A stretch of 5,284 bases of DNA from Cyanobacteriota bacterium (GTDB taxonomy: Bacteria; Cyanobacteriota; Cyanobacteriia; Phormidesmidales; Phormidesmidaceae), in assembly GCA_027592485.1 (NCBI GenBank), contig JAQCKL010000356.1, forward strand, positions 1 through 5,284, written 5' to 3'. A model generated the notes under the pieces. It did not search any database, had not been told where the DNA came from, and saw only the letters and a program-made list of their open reading frames with translations. The number at the start of each line of letters is the position of its first letter. The stretch's first letter is position 1. Shown piece by piece: positions 1 through 4,789 of this stretch. A program made the translations under genes and the position numbers.

Positions 1-297
1 CATGGCACTCACCGGAGATGGGAAATGCTTCTAGCTTATGTCTTAATGCAATTGGCGACTGCTATATCTTCTCGAAATAGTAACTATCTGCAATTGTTAG
101 GGTTAACTTTCGTGTGATAACCAATGGGAGATTGGATTCCAAATACCTGAGGCAGATAGTTCTTGAGTCGTTGAAGTCCTCGTGGGAATGCCGCACTGCC
201 CTGCTGTACCTGACTTTGTGGCAGTCCAAGATGACGATAGGCGAACCAGAATGGTTGATGAAGCGAAAAGATGTTGAAGTCGGAAATGTTGAGAAAT
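1..297. other. Region without a supportable gene
   Basis: No convincing coding sequence is seen here. On the plus strand, frame 1 is open from the window edge to a TGA at 115-117 (38 codons), so it could be the tail of a gene starting to the left, but the translation resembles no family I know. A 73-codon plus-strand frame from 114 runs into the end of the DUF3084 gene on the opposite strand and looks like chance. The minus strand has an open stretch without a good start. Two inverted repeats are present: a 10-bp pair AACTATCTGC (82-91) / GCAGATAGTT (152-161), and ACTGCC (195-200) / GGCAGT (220-225). Neither has a T-run, so neither is a clear terminator for the DUF3084 gene. Confidence 0.5.
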
Positions 298-1689
298 TTA
301 ACGTTCTAACCTGGGGGCGCGTTCTGGTGGGGTGAAGTTTGTCCCAGCAACAATTTGGCCACTGCCAATTGCAATCAGATCAACTCGAAGGGGACCAATC
401 GTTGAAATATCATTGGATGCAATCGCTTGGATCTCCAGGGGCTGCTGCGCGGCTTGGACTTCACTTAAAAAGCTCAGGATAGTTTCGGTATCACCATCAG
501 CAATTTGCACCGTATCGCCAACGAGGCCATTTTGCCGGGCTCGGAATAGTAAGGCGGAAATCAGTAAGTTGTATTCTTCTACAAGCCCTTGGTTGGTGAG
601 GTTTGAGGTATCGACGGCTGTTGTGGCTAAAATCGCGCCACTCTCGTATAGAAGCCGATTTAAGCTGGCATCAAATACGACCTGGACGCAGGGGACCTCC
701 CCTGATACCACGCAGGGTTCGCCAATCAGATAGTTGGCTGCAGAAAGGACTCTGACCACATATTCTTGTTGATCGCTGATGCGAGTGATCAATCGCTCTA
801 CGGCATCTGGAGAAAGCAACAACACTTGACGGTTTCTCGGTGCACCTGGCTCAGGGGCAATTCTCTGGAGAGCTGTACGATTAGCCTCTCGAAGTAAACG
901 GTCAATGGCCTGCCTTGCTTCTTCTGGGGTATTGGCTCGAATGATACCTAGCCAAAGGGGTTCAAAGCGAGAAAGGGCAACATTGCCTAAGAAAATATCT
1001 TGATATTGTTGCTCTAGCCTTGTGACATCTTCTTGTAAGAGGGCTTGCTGGGCTTGGAGTTGGCTCAACCGTTGTTGGCGTTGGGCAATTTCGCGATCGC
1101 GTTGAGCAATTTGCAAGTCTAGGTCGGACTCTAAGCGACTGATGTCTGTCTCTAAAGTATTGATCTGATTGGATACAGAAGAGAGTTGGCCACGGGTCTG
1201 TTGCAACTGCCCTTGCGTTTGTTCAAGGGCCTGCTGTCGTTGCTGGAGCTGGCCTTGGGTCTGGCCTAATTCATCCTGAATGTCTTGCCGCTGTTGGATT
1301 GCAGTTTGTAAGAAGCGATTGATTTCCCGGAGGCGATCCTGGGCGTCACCCTGTCGCTGGCGAGCGGTTGCCAACTCAGTTTCAATCAACTCTTTTTCCT
1401 GCTTGGCTGTGTCAAGACCGGTTTGGGCCTGATTGAGGTCGGCTTGAATCTGCTCCAACTGAAAGACCCCTGTTCGCAGTTGGCGGCTTACCCCAAATAG
1501 CACGAGCAGCGTGGACGCAGAGATCACACTGCCAGTCAAAATGGTGATCAGGGTTGCGGTTTGCCGGGGCCGCAGGTTGAAGAGACTGAGTCTGGCTTTA
1601 CCAACGCCCATGCCAATACGATCCCCCAGGGTGGCAATCACGCCCCCCAGGAAAAGTACTGCCAGAACTAAGACATACCCTGTTGCCAT
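298..1689 (-). CDS. DUF3084 family membrane-anchored coiled-coil protein
   Basis: This 463-residue protein belongs to the cyanobacterial DUF3084 family, whose biochemical role is not known to me. The N-terminus has a hydrophobic segment at about residues 5-21 and a second at about 45-67. Between them lies the basic family signature GDRIG-x3-GKARLSLF-x-LRPR (about 22-42). A long glutamine-rich coiled coil follows (about 75-230), with locally repeated TQGQLQQ units near the middle. The C-terminal half (about 235-450) is a mixed, probably globular domain. The likely picture is a protein held in the membrane by two helices, with coiled coil and C-terminal domain on one side. The ATG at 1687-1689 is chosen because MATGYVLVLAVL is the usual family start; no clear Shine-Dalgarno precedes it. 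It lies 80 bases after the ntcA stop on the same strand, an adjacency I recall from other cyanobacteria. Family assignment is firm; function is open. Confidence 0.93.
   Translation of the reverse strand: MATGYVLVLAVLFLGGVIATLGDRIGMGVGKARLSLFNLRPRQTATLITILTGSVISASTLLVLFGVSRQLRTGVFQLEQIQADLNQAQTGLDTAKQEKELIETELATARQRQGDAQDRLREINRFLQTAIQQRQDIQDELGQTQGQLQQRQQALEQTQGQLQQTRGQLSSVSNQINTLETDISRLESDLDLQIAQRDREIAQRQQRLSQLQAQQALLQEDVTRLEQQYQDIFLGNVALSRFEPLWLGIIRANTPEEARQAIDRLLREANRTALQRIAPEPGAPRNRQVLLLSPDAVERLITRISDQQEYVVRVLSAANYLIGEPCVVSGEVPCVQVVFDASLNRLLYESGAILATTAVDTSNLTNQGLVEEYNLLISALLFRARQNGLVGDTVQIADGDTETILSFLSEVQAAQQPLEIQAIASNDISTIGPLRVDLIAIGSGQIVAGTNFTPPERAPRLER
1093..1100. repeat. HIP1 octamer (in DUF3084 gene)
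   Basis: An exact GCGATCGC, the palindromic highly iterated element of cyanobacteria, lies inside the coiled-coil coding part of the DUF3084 gene. Four exact copies in 5.3 kb is far above chance for an octamer and supports a HIP1-rich cyanobacterial genome. Confidence 0.85.
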
Positions 1690-1769
1690 GTCATTGTTGT
1701 CATTCGGTCACCTACTGTCTGACTCACTCTACTGCAACGTTTGACGGATAGCAGAGGTGAAACCGAGGC

Positions 1770-2441
1770 CTAGGTAAACTGCTGACTTAGGTTGACAGGA
1801 TCATGAACAGTGATTTTCTTCTTATGGATTGAGATCATCCCCTCTTGGCGTAAGTCTCCCAGCAAGCGAGTGACCGTGACTCGGGTTGAGCCAATCGCTT
1901 CGGCGATCGCCTGGTGAGACAGCTTCAGATCAACCGTGATGCCATCAGAACTGGGCACGCCAAAATCTCGACAAAGAATGAGCAAAAAACTGACCAATCG
2001 AGAACCCATATCCCGGTGGGCTAAAGTCTCAATCATCATCTCAGTTTGCAAAATACGCGATGAGAGACCCTGCAACATCACCATCGAGAGCTCTGGGTTT
2101 TCTTCTAAGGTCTGCTCAACCTGGTCAATCGGCATTGACAGGAGCTCGACAGGGGTAAAAGCAACGGAGTGGTAGAAGCGATCGGAGCGGTGACCGGTGA
2201 GCAGGGAGAGCACGCCGAAGACACTATTTTCCCGCAGCAGCGCCACGGTAATTTCTTCGCCGCTTTCATAAACACGGGACAACTTAACAGCGCCCTTCAG
2301 CAAGAAATAAACGCGCTCAGCAGGGTCCCCTGGGAAAAAGATGGTTTTGCCCCGCTCATAGGTTTCAACCACGGGGGGAAAAGCACCACCGGCCAACTGT
2401 CGGAATGCATTAGCAAACGGTTTATCTTGCGTTGCCACCAT
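1770..2441 (-). CDS. ntcA: Global nitrogen regulator NtcA (CRP/FNR family)
   Basis: NtcA is a cytoplasmic homodimeric transcription factor that binds GTA-N8-TAC sites when 2-oxoglutarate signals nitrogen shortage, switching on genes such as glnA, the nitrate uptake genes and ntcA itself. The 223-residue length equals that of known NtcA proteins. A cyclic-nucleotide-binding-like effector domain covers about residues 20-120, with FFPGDPAERVYFLLKGAVKL near its start. The residues I recall as 2-oxoglutarate contacts are present: F75-G76-V77-L78, R88, R129 and E134. The long dimer helix is about 115-143. The C-terminal winged helix-turn-helix is about 172-200, with recognition helix STRVTVTRLLGDL (185-197). 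The MVATQDK start matches the family, so the ATG at 2439-2441 is secure; no Shine-Dalgarno is visible. Position 164, cysteine in the Anabaena protein as I recall it, is serine here, while C157 remains. Expression is probably self-activated through the box at 2606-2619. Confidence 0.98.
   Translation of the reverse strand: MVATQDKPFANAFRQLAGGAFPPVVETYERGKTIFFPGDPAERVYFLLKGAVKLSRVYESGEEITVALLRENSVFGVLSLLTGHRSDRFYHSVAFTPVELLSMPIDQVEQTLEENPELSMVMLQGLSSRILQTEMMIETLAHRDMGSRLVSFLLILCRDFGVPSSDGITVDLKLSHQAIAEAIGSTRVTVTRLLGDLRQEGMISIHKKKITVHDPVNLSQQFT
1903..1910. repeat. HIP1 octamer (in ntcA)
   Basis: Exact GCGATCGC, extended to the 10-bp palindrome GGCGATCGCC at 1902-1911, within the helix-turn-helix coding part of ntcA. 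It encodes part of the conserved AIAEAI stretch, so the repeat sits in sequence constrained at protein level. Confidence 0.85.
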
Positions 2442-2578
2442 AATGTCTAAATACGAATAATGCGGGCACTTGGAGCGCGATGGGAGGTGCTGTCAATCAA
2501 GGTGATCCTCCCGCTAAAGAACTGAATGCTAGCACGGCGGAACAGCGCCCTAACCCCCATCTACCATTGATGACACCA

Positions 2579-2584
2579 ATTAAC
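2579..2584 (-). promoter_or_regulatory. Putative -10 element of the ntcA promoter
   Basis: On the minus strand this reads GTTAAT (4 of 6 matches to TATAAT). It starts 22 bases downstream of the TAC half of the NtcA box, close to the roughly 22-base spacing of NtcA-activated promoters, where the box replaces the -35 element. It predicts a start near 2572 and a leader of about 130 bases before ntcA. The hexamer alone is weak; the spacing is what makes it credible. Confidence 0.45.
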
Positions 2585-2605
2585 GGGACTCTGGGCCATT
2601 TTTTT

Positions 2606-2619
2606 GTATCGCTACACAC
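2606..2619 (-). promoter_or_regulatory. Putative NtcA-binding site
   Basis: On the minus strand this reads GTG-TGTAGCGA-TAC, one base from the NtcA consensus GTA-N8-TAC. It lies upstream of ntcA and is positioned as a class II activator site relative to the -10 at 2579-2584. Positive autoregulation of ntcA is well established in several cyanobacteria, which supports the reading. The same box sits just upstream of the proposed thrC -10 element (2622-2627), where a bound dimer could block RNA polymerase or influence both directions. No exact GTA-N8-TAC was noticed elsewhere in the window. Confidence 0.55.
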
Positions 2620-2621
2620 CT

Positions 2622-2627
2622 AATTAT
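2622..2627 (+). promoter_or_regulatory. Possible -10 element for thrC
   Basis: AATTAT (4 of 6 matches to TATAAT) lies in the AT-rich stretch CCTAATTATGG. It predicts a transcript start near 2634, just before the 11-bp closing stem of the leader at 2648, which is the main reason to propose it. No good -35 is seen at normal spacing; TTGTAT at 2604-2609 is too close. The NtcA box overlaps the spacer upstream. Treat as a guess. Confidence 0.3.
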
Positions 2628-2647
2628 GGCAAAGCGGTGAGGAATAA

Positions 2648-2787
2648 ATCGGGATGCTCCGGGTTACAGCCTAAAAGCCTTCATGGAGCCGAGGCACAAC
2701 GCCCTCATAAAGGGGTACCCACCCTAATTCCGACAAAAAAAGTCGGGTATTTTTGACGGGACTTGGGGGGCGTGATAGCATCCCGAT
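2648..2787 (+). ncRNA. Structured 5' leader of thrC, possible cis-regulatory RNA
   Basis: A perfect 11-bp inverted repeat, ATCGGGATGCT (2648-2658) and AGCATCCCGAT (2777-2787), closes a 140-base segment. Inside are a hairpin GCCTT (2677-2681) / GAGGC (2691-2695, one G-U pair); a long-range helix ACGCCCTC (2699-2706) / GGGGGCGT (2766-2773, one G-U pair); and a hairpin CCGAC-A7-GTCGG (2730-2746) followed by GTATTTTT. A short CCCT/AGGG hairpin (2702-2714) would compete with the long-range helix, which suggests alternative folds. The segment ends 64 bases before the thrC ATG. The architecture resembles a riboswitch or other cis-acting leader, but I do not recognise a known class: no cobalamin, TPP, SAM, glutamine or T-box signature is seen, and no leader peptide rich in Thr codons was found. 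It could instead be a free-standing small RNA. Confidence 0.4.
2730..2754 (+). terminator. Possible attenuator hairpin in the thrC leader
   Basis: CCGAC (2730-2734) and GTCGG (2742-2746) form a 5-bp stem around a loop of seven A residues, followed at 2750-2754 by five T residues. The shape is like an intrinsic terminator, but the stem is short and the T-run starts three bases after it, so termination would be weak unless helped. Its place inside the leader makes transcription attenuation of thrC a possible use. Confidence 0.25.
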
Positions 2788-2851
2788 CATGATGTGAGCG
2801 TGTGTTTCACCGCACTTAAATGACTTAACCCAGACTCCCTCAGGCAAAACC

Positions 2852-4171
2852 ATGACCCAGGCAATTGACCGGCCCCAGACTCCAGCACTATCAACCCGCC
2901 CAAACTTTACGGCCCTACGCTGTAAAGAATGTGGAGAAACCTATGACTTAGGCCCCAAACATGTTTGCGAAGATGTCTGCTTTGGGCCTCTAGAGGTGGT
3001 CTATGACTACGATGCTATTCGGCGTCAGGTGACCCGAGCCAGTATTGCAGCAGGTCCTAAGTCGATTTGGCGGTACAAGGCCTTTTTGCCGGTGGCGACG
3101 GATACGCCGATTGATGTGGGTACTGGGATGACCCCCTTGGTCAAAACCAATCGCCTTGCTCGCCGCCTGGGGCTGAAGTCGCTTTACATCAAAAATGACG
3201 CGGTCAATATGCCCACCTTGAGCTTCAAGGATCGGGTGGTTTCGGTCGCGTTGACCCGCGCACAGGAACTAGGCTTCACGACCGTATCTTGCGCCAGCAC
3301 GGGTAACCTGGCGAATTCAACTGCCGCGATCGCGGCCCATGCCGGTCTCGACTGTTGCGTCTTTATTCCCTCTGACCTAGAAGCGGGCAAGGTCCTGGGC
3401 ACCTTAATTTATGGTCCTACCGTCATGGCGGTGAATGGAAACTATGACCAGGTCAACCGCCTGTGCTGTGAAGTCGCCAACACCCATGACAGTTGGGGAT
3501 TTGTGAACATCAATCTACGGCCTTACTATTCCGAGGGCTCTAAAACCTTGGGATATGAGGTAGCAGAGCAGTTGGGTTGGCAACTCCCCGATCACATTGT
3601 TGCGCCCCTCGCCTCTGGCTCTTTATTTACCAAAATCCATAAGGGATTCCAAGAGTTTGTCAAAGTCGGTTTGGTGGATGATAAGCCAGTTCGCTTCAGC
3701 GGTGCCCAGGCGGAAGGATGTTCCCCCATCGCCCAGGCATTCGAAGAAGGCCGTGACTTCATCAGTCCCGTCAAACCCAATACCATCGCCAAATCCATTG
3801 CCATTGGTAACCCAGCCGATGGTGTCTATGCGCTAGAGCTAGCCCGCAAGACCAACGGCAACATTGCCGCAGTGACGGATGCTGAAATCATTGACGGCAT
3901 CAAGCTTTTGGCTGAAACCGAGGGTATCTTCACTGAAACCGCTGGGGGGACGACTATCGCGGTGCTGAAAAAGCTGGCTGAGGCAGGCAAGATTGATCCG
4001 GATGAAACAACGGTCGCCTACATTACGGGCAATGGCCTCAAGACCCAGGAAGCCGTCCATGGCTATATTGGTGAGCCGCTCACCCTAGAACCTAAGCTGG
4101 ATAGCTTTGAACGAGCGCTAGAGCGGGCTCGCACCTTAGATCGTTTGGAGTGGAAGCAGGCTTCGGTGTAG
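2852..4171 (+). CDS. thrC: Threonine synthase (PLP-dependent)
   Basis: Threonine synthase converts O-phospho-L-homoserine and water to L-threonine and phosphate, the last step of threonine synthesis, in the cytoplasm. The 439 residues fit the longer cyanobacterial/plant-like form. A zinc-ribbon-like element opens the protein: C24, C27, C39 and C43. The fold-type II PLP core follows: LSFKDR with the probable Schiff-base lysine K126, the phosphate-binding STGNLANS loop, GSGSLF-type and NPADGVY glycine-rich turns, GIFTETAGGTT, and ITGNGLKT near the C-terminus. The ATG at 2852 leaves a short variable tail before the cysteine motif; upstream CAGG is only a weak ribosome site. A structured leader precedes the gene and a CysO-like carrier follows it in the same direction. 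Cyanobacteria can have more than one ThrC-like protein, so a side activity on phosphohomoserine cannot be excluded, but the primary assignment is strong. Confidence 0.94.
   Translation: MTQAIDRPQTPALSTRPNFTALRCKECGETYDLGPKHVCEDVCFGPLEVVYDYDAIRRQVTRASIAAGPKSIWRYKAFLPVATDTPIDVGTGMTPLVKTNRLARRLGLKSLYIKNDAVNMPTLSFKDRVVSVALTRAQELGFTTVSCASTGNLANSTAAIAAHAGLDCCVFIPSDLEAGKVLGTLIYGPTVMAVNGNYDQVNRLCCEVANTHDSWGFVNINLRPYYSEGSKTLGYEVAEQLGWQLPDHIVAPLASGSLFTKIHKGFQEFVKVGLVDDKPVRFSGAQAEGCSPIAQAFEEGRDFISPVKPNTIAKSIAIGNPADGVYALELARKTNGNIAAVTDAEIIDGIKLLAETEGIFTETAGGTTIAVLKKLAEAGKIDPDETTVAYITGNGLKTQEAVHGYIGEPLTLEPKLDSFERALERARTLDRLEWKQASV
3326..3333. repeat. HIP1 octamer (in thrC)
   Basis: Exact GCGATCGC, part of CCGCGATCGCGG (3325-3334 is palindromic, and the flanking bases extend it). 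It encodes the Ala-Ile-Ala stretch just after the PLP phosphate loop of ThrC. Confidence 0.85.
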
Positions 4172-4189
4172 TGAAGCAGGAGAGGGGTG

Positions 4190-4212
4190 TTGAGGGGCAT
4201 ATCGCCCCTCAG
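4190..4212 (+). terminator. Hairpin after thrC, probable terminator or mRNA-stabilising stem
   Basis: TGAGGGGC (4191-4198) pairs perfectly with GCCCCTCA (4204-4211) around the 5-base loop ATATC, with one more T-G pair outside. It starts 19 bases after the thrC stop. There is no T-run after it, so it is not a canonical intrinsic terminator; it could pause polymerase, protect the 3' end, or allow partial read-through to the downstream carrier gene. Confidence 0.45.
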
Positions 4213-4244
4213 GCAGGCTCTGAGGGCATCGCTGTCAAAACAGA

Positions 4245-4270
4245 GCTTCCTGGGCGATCGCCCAGGAAGC
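4245..4270. repeat. Perfect 26-bp palindrome centred on HIP1
   Basis: The arms GCTTCCTGGGCGA and TCGCCCAGGAAGC are exact reverse complements with no spacer, and the centre is GCGATCGC at 4254-4261. As RNA it would form an 11-bp stem with a GATC loop; as DNA it could be a protein-binding site or extrude a cruciform. No T-run follows on either strand. A smaller CTGT-CAAA-ACAG hairpin (4232-4243) abuts its left side. It lies in the thrC/carrier spacer and could act as a second 3' hairpin for thrC, or be a REP-like element that grew around a HIP1 site. Confidence 0.7.
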
Positions 4271-4338
4271 CATGGGGAAGCAACGGCCTCGCTTAGAACA
4301 GTCATCTTCTTCTACAAGTACACTGATAATTCCGTTGA

Positions 4339-4359
4339 ATCCCCCTGTTCTCGGGGGAT
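4339..4359 (+). other. Hairpin upstream of the sulfur-carrier gene
   Basis: ATCCCCC (4339-4345) and GGGGGAT (4353-4359) form a perfect 7-bp, mostly G-C stem around TGTTCTC. It lies 37 bases before the carrier ATG. If transcription comes from thrC or from a promoter upstream (GATAAT at 4325-4330 is a possible -10), this stem would be in the 5' leader of the carrier mRNA. It has no T-run. An alternative -10, TATAAC at 4385-4390, would give a nearly leaderless mRNA starting at about the ATG and would exclude the hairpin. Confidence 0.35.
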
Positions 4360-4396
4360 GTCGATAAGCTGTGTTGACCGACGTTATAACCCAACC

Positions 4397-4672
4397 ATGA
4401 GTGTCAAAGTTTTAATTCCGACTCCATTGCAAAAATTCACCAATAATCAGGCCACCCTCAACCTTGAGGGTAGCAATATTGTTGAACTTCTAGAGGTGCT
4501 GGATAGTACCTGCCCTGGCATTAAAGCGCGTCTCTGTGACGACAAAGGTGAGCTGCGCCGGTTTGTCAATTTCTATGTAAACAGTGAAGATATTCGTTTC
4601 TTGCAGGGCAAAGAAACGGCTTTAGCTGATGGGGATGAGGTTAGCATCGTCCCAGCTGTCGCTGGAGGGTAG
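4397..4672 (+). CDS. CysO-like ubiquitin-fold sulfur-carrier protein (MoaD/ThiS family)
   Basis: This 91-residue protein has the beta-grasp fold of ThiS, MoaD and ubiquitin and ends in the diagnostic Gly90-Gly91. In this family an E1-like MoeB/ThiF enzyme adenylates the terminal glycine, which is converted to a thiocarboxylate that donates sulfur. The C-terminal half, with RRFVNFYVNSEDIRF (54-68) and ADGDEVSIVPAVAGG (77-91), is much closer to mycobacterial CysO as I remember it than to molybdopterin MoaD or thiamin ThiS. The ATG at 4397 gives the MSVKVLIPTPLQKF start typical of the group. The frame stays open upstream to an ATG at 4187, with another at 4358, but those extensions cross hairpin-rich sequence and look non-coding. 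No Shine-Dalgarno is visible. It follows thrC by 225 bases on the same strand. Neither the activating enzyme nor a Mec+-type JAMM peptidase is in the window, so the sulfur acceptor is inferred only. Confidence 0.9.
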   Translation: MSVKVLIPTPLQKFTNNQATLNLEGSNIVELLEVLDSTCPGIKARLCDDKGELRRFVNFYVNSEDIRFLQGKETALADGDEVSIVPAVAGG

Positions 4673-4693
4673 AGGCTGTCTCGAAACAACCCC

Positions 4694-4743
4694 CTATCTA
4701 TGAGAAAGGCCCTGTTCAAAAACAGGGCCTTTCTCATAGATAG
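4694..4743. terminator. Long perfect hairpin, bidirectional terminator
   Basis: CTATCTATGAGAAAGGCC and five further bases (4694-4716) pair without mismatch with 4721-4743 around the 4-base loop CAAA, giving a 23-bp stem with a G-C-rich core (GGCCCTG). It starts 22 bases after the carrier stop and lies 47 bases beyond the stop of the convergent gene on the minus strand, so it can end transcription from both sides. There is no long T-run; only CCTTTCTC or the equivalent occurs within the arm. Confidence 0.8.
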
Positions 4744-4789
4744 CTCAATCAAATGGCGTTAGGGTCAGCAGCCCAAACACTGGCTCGTT

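Noticed and set aside
82..161. 10-bp inverted repeat AACTATCTGC / GCAGATAGTT
   Set aside because: The arms are 60 bases apart with no T-run or other supporting signal; could be chance.
114..335. 73-codon plus-strand reading frame at the left edge
   Set aside because: No ribosome site, no recognisable motif, unusual composition, and its end overlaps the 3' end of the DUF3084 gene on the other strand.
1201..1270. Short repeated Gln-rich units in the DUF3084 gene
   Set aside because: They reflect coiled-coil heptad composition in the protein and do not need a DNA repeat explanation.
2648..2787. Known structured RNAs (SRP RNA, 6S RNA, tmRNA, cobalamin, TPP or T-box leader) as identity of the thrC leader
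   Set aside because: None of the signature sequences I know for these classes is present, and the length and helix layout do not fit.
2671..2853. 60-codon minus-strand frame in the thrC leader
   Set aside because: It covers the paired leader arms and ends at the thrC start; composition and lack of a ribosome site indicate a chance frame.
4187..4396. N-terminal extension of the sulfur carrier to the ATG at 4187 or 4358
   Set aside because: The extra residues would be encoded by hairpin and palindrome sequence, do not resemble the family, and the ATG at 4397 gives the usual family length and start.
4673..4760. Insertion-sequence remnant or MITE around the 23-bp hairpin
   Set aside because: No target-site duplication or transposase trace was seen; position between convergent genes fits a terminator better.
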